In this document: one piece after another, positions 9,513 through 18,872 of the stretch | Layout: every line of letters starts with the position of its first letter | Numbering within the stretch: position 1 is the stretch's first letter | Assembly: GCF_009363655.1 (NCBI RefSeq) | Contig: NZ_CP045393.1 | Location: forward strand, 3,410,001 to 3,474,000 | Length of the DNA stretch: 64,000 nucleotides | Direction of reading: 5' to 3' | DNA from: Roseovarius sp. THAF27 | Lineage (GTDB): Bacteria > Pseudomonadota > Alphaproteobacteria > Rhodobacterales > Rhodobacteraceae | The notes under the pieces: generated by a model | What the model was told of the DNA's origin: nothing | The model's input: only the letters and a program-made list of their open reading frames with translations | The model's database searches: none | Made by a program: the position numbers and the translations under genes

Positions 9513-9797
9513 GTCGGGTCTCCGGGATGAAATTGAGCTTTCCCGGTTCATGCCCTCGCCACCTGTCGCACCGCAATTTCCCGGCCGTATAACCGGGGAA
9601 CGCATTCGATACATCGCGCATCCGGACGCGTATCTAACGCTCGAAAGGCTGTGCGACGCGCTGCATGCGGGGCCGATGCTACCCGGATGGATACATCAGG
9701 TAGCCGGTTTCCCCGTTAATTAATCTACTCAATGCCGTAATCTTGTCTTAAGTCGCGTTTAGATTGCATTAACCGATTCACCGAGGACCAGTTCGAA

Positions 9798-10412
9798 ATG
9801 AGAGTTCTGATTGCCGACGACCATGATCTGCTGCGTGATACGCTCATCGCGTTTCTCAGCGCGGACAATGATATGGAACTGGGAAGCGCGTCGAACTTCG
9901 AAGAGGCGAAACGGCGTATTCGCGAGGATGCGCATTACGATCTTGTTCTGCTCGACTACAAGATGCCGGGCATGAAAGGGCTTGAAAGCCTGTCGGAGGC
10001 GATAGGACTGGAAGGCGGTCAACGGGTCGCGCTGATCTCCGGACAGGCCACCCGCGAAATCGCGGGAGAAGCACTCGGCCTGGGAGCCGCCGGTTTCGTG
10101 CCCAAGACCTTGCCGGCCAAGTCTCTCGTGAATGCGGTCAAGTTCATGGCCATGGGTGAGCAATACGCCCCTATCGATTTCATGAAAGCTCAGGAAGAGG
10201 ACGAACCGCACGCCATGGCAGAGCAGCTGACCAAGCGCGAGCAGGAAGTCCTGAAAGGACTGACCGAAGGCAAGTCGAACAAGGCCATCGCGCGTGACCT
10301 CGATCTGACCGAGCCGACGATCAAGCTTCACATGAAGACCCTCTTCCGCAAGCTGGAGGTCAATAACCGTACGCAAGCGGCCATCGTGGCCCGCGATGCA
10401 GGCCTTTTCTGA
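9798..10412 (+). CDS. LuxR/NarL-family response regulator
   Basis: 204 residues: receiver domain with acidic pocket ADDHD, phospho-acceptor D53 in LLDYKMPG and conserved K in FVPKTLP, then a GerE-type HTH (LTKREQEVLKGLTEG, NKAIARDLDLTEPTIKLHMKTLFRKL). No kinase gene adjoins it; the hybrid kinase with Hpt at 5004-7502 is the natural phosphodonor. It is divergent from the WecG-WcaJ gene and directly upstream of the chain-length and polymerase genes, so it is likely the local transcription activator or repressor of polysaccharide synthesis. The 285 bp to the divergent gene would hold the target promoters. Confidence 0.92.
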   Translation: MRVLIADDHDLLRDTLIAFLSADNDMELGSASNFEEAKRRIREDAHYDLVLLDYKMPGMKGLESLSEAIGLEGGQRVALISGQATREIAGEALGLGAAGFVPKTLPAKSLVNAVKFMAMGEQYAPIDFMKAQEEDEPHAMAEQLTKREQEVLKGLTEGKSNKAIARDLDLTEPTIKLHMKTLFRKLEVNNRTQAAIVARDAGLF

Positions 10413-10527
10413 CAGGGCTCCTGTCCGGAAGGATATAAGGCAGGGCAAAAGCCCCACGTGACCCACCAGTCGCGCAGGCGAATTGCAACAAGATCCGGGA
10501 TAGGGATTTCGGCGAAGGAGATCGCCG

Positions 10528-11970
10528 ATGACCACACGGAACATTGCCTCGACAGATATACCGAAACCGCGCCGCGCCCCGGGCGCCATGCGCAAGCTGG
10601 TGCGCCGTGCGCTCATCGGCGGGGCGCCGACCGACAGCGGGCGGATCCCGCGCTACGTATGGATCTGCGCGCTTGGTCTTGCCGCGATCTGGGCGCCGAT
10701 CACGGGGTATCTGAAAACCGCCGCGCCCAGCTTCGCCAGCCACATGTCACTTATCCTGCCTGGCTCGGGGTCGGCTTCGTCGGTCAACCTTGCCGAAATC
10801 GGGCAGGCCTCCAGCCATGCAAATTCCGCCTTCTCCAGTAACTCGATCAGCCCGACGGAAACCTACAAGCGGCTTCTCGCCGCGGACCGCGTGATCAGGG
10901 ATGCCGCCGGTCGTCTTGGCATCAAGGCCAGAGAATTTGGAAAGCCCCAGGTCAAGCTGGTCGATCAGACGGCATTCATCCACGTCAAGATCACCGGGCC
11001 GGCCCCCGAAACGGCGCAGGCGCGCAATTCCGCACTGCTCAGCGCCTTTTTCGACGAGATTGACCGCCTGCGCAGTGACGAAACGAACAGCCGCCAGACC
11101 GGCGGCCTTGATGCGATAACCGAGTATAAGGACTCAGTGGCCGCGACGCGCGTGGAAATTGAGAAGTTGCGCGCCGAGACCGGTCTTCATTCGGCCGAGC
11201 AATACAATCGCCAGGTCGACGAACTCGATCTGTTGCGCGCAAAAATCGACACTGCCACGGCGGAATACGAGCGTAGCGCGGCGGCTGTTACCGGGCTGGA
11301 AGCCCAGCTGGGAACAGATGCGGAAACGGCCGCACGCATCCTGCGGCTGAATGGCGATGGCGCCTATACTGCACTCATCGATGCAATGGCAGAGGCCGAG
11401 ACAGAATTGGCGCGGGCCAAATCACGATACGGCAAACGCCATCCCGAAGTGCTCAAAGCCCTCGCGGCGATGGAGACTGCCCGGTCCGAGGCCACTGCGC
11501 GTGCCGTGTCCCTAACCGGTGACGCAAGCGCGCTTGAGCGGTCCCTCGATGGTGCCCGGGACGCACTACTGACCGAACTCGTCAGACAGGACGCTTCTCG
11601 CGCCGGTTTGCTGGCCGAGTTAAACGAGCTGCGCGAACTCGTGTCGACCCAGGCCGGTCGAATCGGGGCGTTGGCACCGAAAGCCGCTCGTCTGGAGGAT
11701 CTGCAGCGCGATTTCAACGTGGCCGAAGCCGTGTTCGCATCGGCGATCGCCCGCACCCAGTCCAGCAAAGCCGACGTGTTCGCCTCGTATCCGCTTGTCC
11801 AAGTGCTCGAAGATCCGACCCTGCCCGAAGCCCCGTCTTCCCCGCGCAAGAAACTGGCCATCGCCGCCGGTGCCGCAGCCAGCATCCTTCTGATCTTCGC
11901 TCTGTCGCTCGCCTGGATCCGACGCACCCTGATCGAAAAGCTGATCTCCGAGAAGGGTCGCATGGCATGA
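10528..11970 (+). CDS. Wzc/GumC-like polysaccharide chain-length determinant, no kinase domain
   Basis: 480 residues with a Wzz-type architecture: N-terminal membrane helix about 50-66 (WICALGLAAIWAPITGYL), a long periplasmic coiled-coil region rich in Ala/Glu/Arg to about 430, and a C-terminal helix about 445-465 (LAIAAGAAASILLIFAL). It stops soon after the second helix, so it lacks the cytoplasmic Walker-type tyrosine kinase of full Wzc. It should link the inner-membrane polymerase to the Wza channel and set polymer length. An AAGGAG box precedes the ATG. Its stop overlaps the next start as ATGA, so it is co-translated with the polymerase-like gene. Confidence 0.85.
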   Translation: MTTRNIASTDIPKPRRAPGAMRKLVRRALIGGAPTDSGRIPRYVWICALGLAAIWAPITGYLKTAAPSFASHMSLILPGSGSASSVNLAEIGQASSHANSAFSSNSISPTETYKRLLAADRVIRDAAGRLGIKAREFGKPQVKLVDQTAFIHVKITGPAPETAQARNSALLSAFFDEIDRLRSDETNSRQTGGLDAITEYKDSVAATRVEIEKLRAETGLHSAEQYNRQVDELDLLRAKIDTATAEYERSAAAVTGLEAQLGTDAETAARILRLNGDGAYTALIDAMAEAETELARAKSRYGKRHPEVLKALAAMETARSEATARAVSLTGDASALERSLDGARDALLTELVRQDASRAGLLAELNELRELVSTQAGRIGALAPKAARLEDLQRDFNVAEAVFASAIARTQSSKADVFASYPLVQVLEDPTLPEAPSSPRKKLAIAAGAAASILLIFALSLAWIRRTLIEKLISEKGRMA

Positions 11971-13244
11971 TGCGACCCGAGAACCCGGCCGAGGCCATGG
12001 TTTGGAAGACGATCCTCTGGACCTGGCCCTTCTATGCACTTGGGGCGCTCTATGTGGTCGGGCCGGTGCTGGCGTGGCTCATCGCGGGGTTGGCCGTATT
12101 GTCACTCTACCTTGGGCAGGCGATACGGTCTGACATGCGTGCCACGGGCCCGATCCCGCCTGTTGTCTGGGCATGGATCATCGGGATGCTGGTGATGCTC
12201 GTTGCCTTGTGGGCCGGGCACCTCAATTGGGATCTTGGGCTAAAACAGACCACTAAATCCTCGATCGGCTGGGCAAAAGGATGGGCGCTTCTTGCGTTGT
12301 TCCCGCTGGCGGGCGCCGTTCTCCCGATACGAAGAGAATTGCTGATCCGTGCGCATTGCCGCCTCGGCTTCTGGACGCTCTGCATCGCGCCGGTGCTGCT
12401 TGTCGCCCCCTATGTAGGTTTGCCTGAGCGCATCTGGACCTCGCCCCTGAAGGCTGTTGGCGGTCCGGGGCCTGAATACTTTACGGTCTTCCTGTTTACG
12501 TTCGATCCCGCGTCATGGACGCCCAGATGGCAGTTCTATGCACCATGGTCGCCGTTCGCCGCGCTTCTCGGCGTGGTCATGGTGCTGTTTGCCCTTGAGG
12601 AAAAGGAAGGGCGCTGGCGCGCGGCCGGCATCGCGGCGGGCACCTTGATAATTCTCGCGTCGAAATCCCGTATGGGGCTCGTAGGGCTTTTGGCTTGTAC
12701 GGTAGGCCCTCGGCTGGTGCCTCTGGTGCTTCGTAGCTGGGCGTGGGCTGGACTTGCGGTCTTCACTGCATCCCTTGCCGTCACAGGACCCTGGCTATTG
12801 GAAAAGATCGGCGCAGGCGTCGATGGCTTCAAGTCTGCCCGCGCCGATAGCACACGTGTTCGAGCGACACTTCAACGTATCGCACAAGAGCGCTGGCAGG
12901 AGGACGCACCGTGGTTCGGACACGGCACCGTTCAACCGGGTCCACACTTGGTGGAATACATGCCGATCGGCACGCATCATACTTGGTTTGGCCTCCTGTT
13001 CGTCAAGGGATTGGTAGGGTTTATAGCCTTGGCGTGTCCCTTGATCTGGCAAACTTCGCTCGCATTCAAAGACGCGGCCCTCAGTCCGCGCGGGCGCTTA
13101 CCGCTCGGGTTATGTATGGTCGTCGTCTTGCTCTCCTTCGGCGAGAACATAGAAATCGAGGCATACTTGCTTTGGCCAGCACTGTTGTGCCTTGGAATAC
13201 ATGCCCGTGAATGCAGTCATTCGTTTGTTCAAGGAGTGCCGTAA
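11967..13244 (+). CDS. Wzy/WaaL-like polysaccharide polymerase or ligase, polytopic membrane protein
   Basis: 425 residues with roughly ten hydrophobic helices (for example FYALGALYVVGPVLAWLIAGLAV is split over the first two) and a large periplasmic loop containing FGHGTVQPGPHLVEYMPIGTHHTWF, shown here in part: the HxT/GTHHTW signature is characteristic of the O-antigen ligase/polymerase family. It should join repeat units at the periplasmic face. The start overlaps the stop of the chain-length gene (ATGA at 11967). It is the last gene of the polysaccharide locus in the window; no clear terminator follows it. Polymerase versus ligase cannot be decided from sequence, but the Wzx/Wza context favours polymerase. 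Confidence 0.75.
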   Translation: MMRPENPAEAMVWKTILWTWPFYALGALYVVGPVLAWLIAGLAVLSLYLGQAIRSDMRATGPIPPVVWAWIIGMLVMLVALWAGHLNWDLGLKQTTKSSIGWAKGWALLALFPLAGAVLPIRRELLIRAHCRLGFWTLCIAPVLLVAPYVGLPERIWTSPLKAVGGPGPEYFTVFLFTFDPASWTPRWQFYAPWSPFAALLGVVMVLFALEEKEGRWRAAGIAAGTLIILASKSRMGLVGLLACTVGPRLVPLVLRSWAWAGLAVFTASLAVTGPWLLEKIGAGVDGFKSARADSTRVRATLQRIAQERWQEDAPWFGHGTVQPGPHLVEYMPIGTHHTWFGLLFVKGLVGFIALACPLIWQTSLAFKDAALSPRGRLPLGLCMVVVLLSFGENIEIEAYLLWPALLCLGIHARECSHSFVQGVP

Positions 13245-13656
13245 TTGCGTCTGGTGGCAGTTTGGATCGCCTACTGAGCATAACTATAACCTATTGTCTG
13301 CGTTCTGCCGCAGAATGAATTACGGACGATGCGTTTAAGAAGCACAGGCCTTGGACTTCTGTAATTCAGCCAAACTGAGGCTCATCAAGCTTCGCGCATG
13401 TGCGGTGAAGGTCCGCAATCCGACCGACGACGCCGTTAACATAATGTAGCTTACGGGGGTCGCGTTATTTACTTTGATACATGCCGCGGCGAAACTATTT
13501 TTGAGTCGCGCCGACTGCGCAGCGTAGCACCGGCTAGCGTTCCAAATTTCAGCACTGTCGACAGCGAGAACTGCAGACAGGGTAACGGACCATCTTCTTT
13601 GCGAAAGCGGCGAGGCGTTTGGAATGCATGATTCATCCTCGCCGCCGCCGGTCAGG
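13245..13656. other. 412-bp intergenic stretch without a supported gene
   Basis: This lies between two convergent transcription units (polysaccharide locus from the left, proline-racemase operon from the right) and is less GC-rich than either. A 118-codon minus-strand frame covers most of it and runs into the racemase gene, but has no RBS, no recognisable motif and no start outside the neighbouring gene. I see no tRNA-like fold and no strong T-tailed hairpin. It may hold a decayed gene. Confidence 0.4.
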
Positions 13657-14673
13657 TTAGGTGACCACGAAGCCACGTCCAACTGGATCATTGTCGTCCA
13701 GAAGCCACTTGGCGTAGCCTGTCACCTTCGCAGTTCCCTTTACGGTGGGGATGACCGCCCGAAGGTTTCCGAGCCTCGTCTCGCCGATCAACTCGCCCTC
13801 GAACCTGCCAATTCCGAGCAAACCTTCGGAGCGAATTTGCTCGTGAAGTTCCATCTTCCCGCGCGCCTCGAAGGCGGCCATCATCATAGATGTCCCTGTC
13901 CCACCTGGCGAGCGGTCCAGCTTGCCGTCACTAAAGACGTGAACGTTGCGATAAAGACTGTCTGGGTGGTCTGGCTCTTGCCAGAATGTCGTGAAGTTCA
14001 AACCTTGAATGTGGGGCGCCGTCGGATGAGTGATTTTCATTTTTGCGTTGATCTGGTCCTTCACCATTACGCCCAATTCCGAAAGCATTCGGCCATTCTC
14101 CGGGCCGATGGGCTGGTTCGGATAAGGCCACTTCACAACCGCAAAGAAGTTCCCCCCGAATGTGATGTCAGCCATCACCTCACCGACCTCGGGAAGTGTT
14201 ACCGGCACGTCCTGTGCCAGAACAAAGGCCGGGACATTCTGGAAACGGGTCCAGGCGACCTGGCCATTCTCGCGCCCGACTTCCGACGTGACTGGCCCTG
14301 CCGGTGTCTCGAAACGGATCTTCACGACATCACCGCCGTCATCGTGCACCATGCCATGTGCGACCATAGCCATGGACAGCGCAATGGTGCCGTGGCCGCA
14401 CATTTCCATGAAGTCATCCCCGTCACACCAAAGCATGCCGGCATCAAAATCGGGGCTCGACGGCGGTGTGACAAACACGCCGACCATGTCATGGTGACCG
14501 CGCGGTTCCCGCAGCAAGCCGGTGCGAACGGTATCATAGTGGCGCCGGATGAAGTCGCGCTTGGCGACGATATCCAGACCGTAGGGATAAGGGATCCCGC
14601 CGGGGATGATGCAGGTCGGCTCGCCGTCCGTATGCGTGTAGATCACGTCCAGGAAACGGTTGGGTGTCATCAT
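13657..14673 (-). CDS. Proline racemase / hydroxyproline epimerase family enzyme with atypical active site
   Basis: 338 residues of the proline racemase fold. The first catalytic cysteine is present (C92 in MCGHGT). The second motif, normally DRSPCGTG in racemases/epimerases or with Thr in trans-3-hydroxyproline dehydratases, reads DRSPGGTGTS, with Gly257 where the second general acid/base should be. Loss of one base argues against a two-base racemase and for a one-base reaction such as dehydration/elimination, or a different substrate. It is the last gene of a TRAP operon (dctP-dctQ-dctM-this), 28 bp after dctM, so it presumably acts on the imported acid or imino acid. A GlxA-type regulator divergent from the operon fits amino-acid-derivative catabolism. 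Confidence 0.85.
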   Translation of the reverse strand: MMTPNRFLDVIYTHTDGEPTCIIPGGIPYPYGLDIVAKRDFIRRHYDTVRTGLLREPRGHHDMVGVFVTPPSSPDFDAGMLWCDGDDFMEMCGHGTIALSMAMVAHGMVHDDGGDVVKIRFETPAGPVTSEVGRENGQVAWTRFQNVPAFVLAQDVPVTLPEVGEVMADITFGGNFFAVVKWPYPNQPIGPENGRMLSELGVMVKDQINAKMKITHPTAPHIQGLNFTTFWQEPDHPDSLYRNVHVFSDGKLDRSPGGTGTSMMMAAFEARGKMELHEQIRSEGLLGIGRFEGELIGETRLGNLRAVIPTVKGTAKVTGYAKWLLDDNDPVGRGFVVT

Positions 14674-14701
14674 GATGTCGAAACCTTCTTTCTTTCAGAG
14701 A

Positions 14702-15982
14702 TTAGAGACCGAGGGCGCGCGGGATCCACAGAACCATCGCCTCGGGGAAGAGAATTACGGCGCCAAGCACGAGCAGCATGACCGCAATGAACGGCAGGTT
14801 GGCGCGTGTGAGCGAGAACATGTCTACCTTTGCGATCACACTGGTGATGAAGAGCGCTGCGCCCACCGGCGGCGTCTGTTGGCCGATGCCCCAGCACAGC
14901 ACGACAACCATTCCAAAATGCACCGGATCGATGCCAAGGAACTGGATGGCCGGAAAGAACAGCGGCACGATGATGAAGATCATCGCGATCCCGTCGAGGA
15001 AAGTGCCTGCCACGATCATCACGGCGCTCAGCAGGACAAGGAACATCACCGGCGACAGATCTATCTCTGCCAGAGGGCGCAGGATGTCGTCGGCCAGCTG
15101 TTCGTAGGTGAAGGCAAAGCCCATCACATGTGCCGCAGCCGTGACGAGCATCACCGCGCCGCTGAGGACGGCAGCTTCGCAAAACGTCTGATAGAGCACC
15201 TTAAGCTTGAGGGTTCGGTAGTAGAACATTCCCACGGCGGTGCCGTAAACAACCGCAACTGCGGAGGCTTCGGTGGCTGTGAAAACCCCACCCAGGATGC
15301 CGCCGAGGATAATGGCTGGCATCAATAGAGCCGGCAGCGCCCGGGCAAAGGCTTTCGTTGCGCGGCTCGCCGAGAACGGCGCTTCGACGGGATATCCAGC
15401 GCGGATAGAGATCAGCCAGGCTGTGACGATCAGTGCGATGCCGAGCACGACACCCGAGATCAGGCCGGCGGCAAACAGGGCGCCAGTGGAGATCCCGAGA
15501 TACGCCCCGAGGATGACCATAGGGACACTTGGCGGGATGATGATGCCAATGGTCGAAGATGCGGCCGTCACGGCCCCCGTGAAGGGGCGGCTATAGCCGC
15601 GCTTGACCATCGGATCGATCAGCATGCCGCCAACGGCGGCGGTATCGGACATCGACGTGCCGCTCATGCCCGCAAAGAACATCGACGTGACGATGTTCAC
15701 CGCCGCCAACCCACCGCGCATCTGGCCGACGAGGGTCTTGGCGAATTCCACGAGGTGGCCCGAGATGCCGCTTCGGGTCATGATCTGACCGGCAAGGATG
15801 AACAGCGGAACGGCTAGGAGCGGGAAGCTCTGGACGCCCCTGTAAAGGCGCTGCGCCACGATGAGCTGGTCGACATCGGCAAGCCAGAATATTCCTACGG
15901 CGATCGAGATCAGCGCAAAGGCGATGGGGACGCCAAAGCCGATCAGCCCAAGAAGGACGCAGAGAGCGAGCAAGAGGGTCAT
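14702..15982 (-). CDS. TRAP transporter large permease (DctM type)
   Basis: 426 residues, about twelve membrane helices. Family signatures visible: VPLFILAGQIM, FFAGMSGTSMSDTAA (the conserved MSGSS-like loop) and IIPPSVPMV. It is the sodium-coupled transport subunit that works with the DctQ and DctP proteins encoded just upstream; 9 bp separates it from dctQ. Usual family length is about 425-430, so it is intact. The substrate is unknown but is likely the substrate, or precursor, of the adjacent proline-racemase-family enzyme. Confidence 0.95.
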   Translation of the reverse strand: MTLLLALCVLLGLIGFGVPIAFALISIAVGIFWLADVDQLIVAQRLYRGVQSFPLLAVPLFILAGQIMTRSGISGHLVEFAKTLVGQMRGGLAAVNIVTSMFFAGMSGTSMSDTAAVGGMLIDPMVKRGYSRPFTGAVTAASSTIGIIIPPSVPMVILGAYLGISTGALFAAGLISGVVLGIALIVTAWLISIRAGYPVEAPFSASRATKAFARALPALLMPAIILGGILGGVFTATEASAVAVVYGTAVGMFYYRTLKLKVLYQTFCEAAVLSGAVMLVTAAAHVMGFAFTYEQLADDILRPLAEIDLSPVMFLVLLSAVMIVAGTFLDGIAMIFIIVPLFFPAIQFLGIDPVHFGMVVVLCWGIGQQTPPVGAALFITSVIAKVDMFSLTRANLPFIAVMLLVLGAVILFPEAMVLWIPRALGL

Positions 15983-15991
15983 ATCGGTGCC

Positions 15992-16498
15992 TTAAAGGTC
16001 GACGGAGGTGGTGGAGGTTTTTGACGCTGCCGTAACGGGTTCTTCGCCCCGAGACATCCGGATCAGGCCCCGGATCGTGGTGATCACTGCATCGAGGCAG
16101 ATCAGAACTCCAGCTATGGGTATGGCTGCGTAATACCAGGACGTGGACACTTCGAGCACGTTGGTCAGCTGGTCCGAGAACCGCAGCATCTGCTTGGTGC
16201 CATGCCAGGCCATGATCCAGCCAATGACGCCGATTAGAGCCTGGTTCAGCAGGAATGCCGCACCCCGCATCGGGAATGGCATCCGCGCAAGAAGAAGATC
16301 GACCTTCAGATGCGCACCTTTGCGAAGCGCGAGATAACCGCCGATGAACGTGATGTAGGTCAGCAGCGCAAGCGAGACTTCGAAGCTCCAGCTCAGTGCG
16401 GAATCGAGTGCGTAGCGATAGATAACGGCGAGAAACGCGACGCCTACAGCGGCAACTAGAAGCATCGCGATAACGCCTTCAAGAATTCGGTTGATCAT
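15992..16498 (-). CDS. TRAP transporter small permease (DctQ type)
   Basis: 168 residues with four hydrophobic helices and the DctQ landmarks: an N-terminal helix (LLVAAVGVAFLAVIYRYAL), SWSFEVSLALLTYITFIG, LALRKGAHLKVD between helices two and three, and a C-terminal helix. It supports the large permease in forming the membrane complex that receives substrate from the periplasmic DctP protein. It starts 22 bp after the dctP stop, within one operon. Confidence 0.93.
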   Translation of the reverse strand: MINRILEGVIAMLLVAAVGVAFLAVIYRYALDSALSWSFEVSLALLTYITFIGGYLALRKGAHLKVDLLLARMPFPMRGAAFLLNQALIGVIGWIMAWHGTKQMLRFSDQLTNVLEVSTSWYYAAIPIAGVLICLDAVITTIRGLIRMSRGEEPVTAASKTSTTSVDL

Positions 16499-16520
16499 CG
16501 CGATGCCTCCTTTCTTTGTA

Positions 16521-17504
16521 TCAGGGACGCGCAGCGACGATGGCGTCGATCAGGTCCTGCGCCGAACCAGACTGCTCAGCGGCCCACTCGGTCCAAATGG
16601 CGGAAGACGCATCGGTGAAGGCCGCGATGTCGGCGTCGTTCACCTGCATGCCCTGCTCCTTGAGGAAGCTGACAATCTCGGCGTCCGCCTTCGTGCCTAG
16701 CTCGACCGAATAAGCCTCGGCCGCGTCTCCGGCTTCCATGACAGCCTGTTGTTGCTCTTCAGTGAGGCTCTGGAACTTGTCCTCGCTCATCAGCAGGTAG
16801 GTGACCGTGTAAAGGTGGTTGGTCAGCGACAGGTAGTCCTGAACCTCGTAGAACCGTTGAGACTGGACCCAGATGACCGGGTTTTCCTGGCCGTCAAACA
16901 CGCCAGTCTGCAGCGCCGAATAGAGCTCGCTGAACGGAAGAGGCGATGCGTTGGCGCCGTAGTGGTTGAAGATCTTGATCCGCAGCGCGCTGCCCGGCGT
17001 CCGCATCTTGATGCCATCCAGATCGGCGGGCACGTTGATCGGGCGGACATCGTTCGTGATCTGGCGGAAACCACCTTCGAGGAAAGCAACAGGGCGCAGG
17101 CCCTTTGCAAGCAGCATTTCTTCAATCATCTCGCCGGCGTCGCCATCCAGCGCCGCCTTCACGTGGTCACGGCCGGAAAAGATGTAGGGCAGCGCGGTTG
17201 CTCCAAGTTCGGGCACCACACTGGTAATCGGCGTCTCCACCGTGGCCATGTCGAGTAGACCGGTCTGCATGGATTCCAGCGAGCTTTCCTGATCGCCTAG
17301 GGCGCTGTTGGCGAAGAGATCGATATCGACCGCCCCACCAGTCAGCTCGCCGAGCACCTCGTCGAACCGTTCGACCGACAGGTAGGCAATCGATTGTTCG
17401 TTGCCGGGCATGTTCGCTTTGAACGTATGGTCTTGAGCGGCTGCCGGAAGCGAAAGAGCCAGACAACTTGCGATCGCCGTGACGGATAATATGCGGTTCA
17501 TCAT
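16521..17504 (-). CDS. TRAP transporter periplasmic substrate-binding protein (DctP family)
   Basis: 327 residues from the ATG at 17504 (MMNRILSV...), chosen because AGGAG precedes it and a signal peptide ending LSLPAAAQ begins there. The mature part shows DctP features: MQTGLLDMATVETP, LRPVAFLEGGFRQI and the substrate-binding arginine region KMRTPGSALRIKIF. It captures a carboxylate ligand in the periplasm for the DctQM permease. First gene of the operon; the divergent GlxA-type regulator begins 124 bp away, so the control region lies between 17505 and 17628. Confidence 0.93.
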   Translation of the reverse strand: MMNRILSVTAIASCLALSLPAAAQDHTFKANMPGNEQSIAYLSVERFDEVLGELTGGAVDIDLFANSALGDQESSLESMQTGLLDMATVETPITSVVPELGATALPYIFSGRDHVKAALDGDAGEMIEEMLLAKGLRPVAFLEGGFRQITNDVRPINVPADLDGIKMRTPGSALRIKIFNHYGANASPLPFSELYSALQTGVFDGQENPVIWVQSQRFYEVQDYLSLTNHLYTVTYLLMSEDKFQSLTEEQQQAVMEAGDAAEAYSVELGTKADAEIVSFLKEQGMQVNDADIAAFTDASSAIWTEWAAEQSGSAQDLIDAIVAARP

Positions 17505-17628
17505 TTTCGGTTTCTCCTGTCGGGTCGTTTTTGTATTTGGAAAGGCTAGAAGCAAAAACGACAACAAAATAGAATACCTCGGACATAATGAAGAATGCCG
17601 CAGTCATTTTTCCGGATTGGAGCACGGA

Positions 17629-18654
17629 ATGTCGAATATCAAGGTTCGGTCAAACCGGCCCGGAGGCGGGCGACAGAAGTTCCGCGTGGCGATTCTTCCG
17701 TTGGACAATTTCACTCTCAATGCATTCTCCGGGTTTGTCGACGCGCTACGACTGGCAGCCGATGAGGGTGGGCGCAGTCGTCAGATCGAATGCGGTTGGG
17801 AGATTGCCGGACACAGGACCGTCCAAGCGAGCTGCGGTCTTACCGTAACACCACAAGGGCCGCCACCCGATCCCGCGGAGGTCGACTACATCGCTGTAAG
17901 CGCCGGGAACGACTATAGAGACAGACGACAGCCCGCTTGGTTGGATGCATATCTCAAAGATGCCGCCGACAAGGGCGTGACGCTGATTGGTCTCTGCACT
18001 GGCACCTTCAATATCGCGCGCGCAGGTCTTATGAAGGGTCGCCCAGCATGCGTCCACTGGAATGTCCGGGAAGAGTTCCGCGAACAATTCCCCGGCATCG
18101 AGACTGTGTCAGATCGCATATTCCTCGATGCCAGAGACCGCATCACCTGTGCTGGCTCGACCGGGGCATCGGACCTAGCTCTATACTTGGTGTCCCGTCA
18201 TTGCGGTGCTGAAAGGGCACAACAGAGCCTGCGTCACATGATCCTGAACCGGCAACGGGAATCCTCGGCGCCACAACCTCAATTCGTAACCGACATGAGT
18301 GGTGTGAAGGACGCGGATGTCAGACATGCGATTGGCTTGATGGAGCAGACCCTAAATGCTCCCATCTCTGTCGATGATCTGGCGAAGAAAGTGGGGCTTA
18401 GCACACGCCAGCTGAGCCGTCGGTTCCTTGAATGCGTCGGTCAGCCGCCCTCCAGGTTCTACCGGGTAATGCGCCTTCGATATGGCGCATGGCGGCTTCT
18501 GCACACCACGGACAGGGTCGGACAAGTGGCCGCTGATCTCGGCTTCGCGGACTCCTCTCACTTCTCAAGAGAGTTTGCGTCACTCTTCAACATGACGCCG
18601 AAGAGCTATCGTGCAGCTTCTAGCCAATTGAGCCAAACAATCGACGGAGGCTGA
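17629..18654 (+). CDS. GlxA-type AraC-family transcriptional regulator (DJ-1/PfpI sensor + double HTH)
   Basis: 341 residues from the ATG at 17629, preceded by GGAG; longer in-frame readings extend into the divergent dctP leader. Residues about 20-190 form a DJ-1/PfpI-like domain with the nucleophile-elbow sequence IGLCTGTFNIA; residues about 235-335 hold two AraC helix-turn-helices (SVDDLAKKVGLSTRQLSRRF and VAADLGFADSSHFSREF). Relatives of this architecture regulate carnitine, arginine or betaine catabolism in response to nitrogenous ligands. Divergent from the TRAP/proline-racemase operon, so it is probably its substrate-responsive activator. Confidence 0.9.
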   Translation: MSNIKVRSNRPGGGRQKFRVAILPLDNFTLNAFSGFVDALRLAADEGGRSRQIECGWEIAGHRTVQASCGLTVTPQGPPPDPAEVDYIAVSAGNDYRDRRQPAWLDAYLKDAADKGVTLIGLCTGTFNIARAGLMKGRPACVHWNVREEFREQFPGIETVSDRIFLDARDRITCAGSTGASDLALYLVSRHCGAERAQQSLRHMILNRQRESSAPQPQFVTDMSGVKDADVRHAIGLMEQTLNAPISVDDLAKKVGLSTRQLSRRFLECVGQPPSRFYRVMRLRYGAWRLLHTTDRVGQVAADLGFADSSHFSREFASLFNMTPKSYRAASSQLSQTIDGG

Positions 18655-18846
18655 TCTCGGACGTTGATTGGATAAGACTCAAAATTGATGAGACATCATG
18701 GTCCTCACCCACGAACGTGATCCACCGAAATGTTCAGGAATACGGATGGCCAAAAATGACGCGCATAGCGGACTTTGGCGCAGACCGCAGCAAACGTCAG
18801 ATTTTCGTCCGCTGGGAAATCAATTTGTGAAATGCCGCGAAATCCC

Positions 18847-18869
18847 CTGAACTCGACCTCAGAGTTCAG
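18847..18869. terminator. Candidate bidirectional hairpin between convergent genes
   Basis: CTGAACTC and GAGTTCAG form a perfect 8-bp stem with a 7-nt loop between the GlxA-type regulator stop (18654) and the end of the P1 peptidase gene (18873). There is no long T tract on either strand, so it is at best a weak or Rho-assisted terminator. Confidence 0.35.
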
Positions 18870-18872
18870 ATC

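Noticed and set aside
13335..13691. 118-codon minus-strand frame
   Set aside because: Starts inside the racemase-family gene, no ribosome binding site, no recognisable motif.
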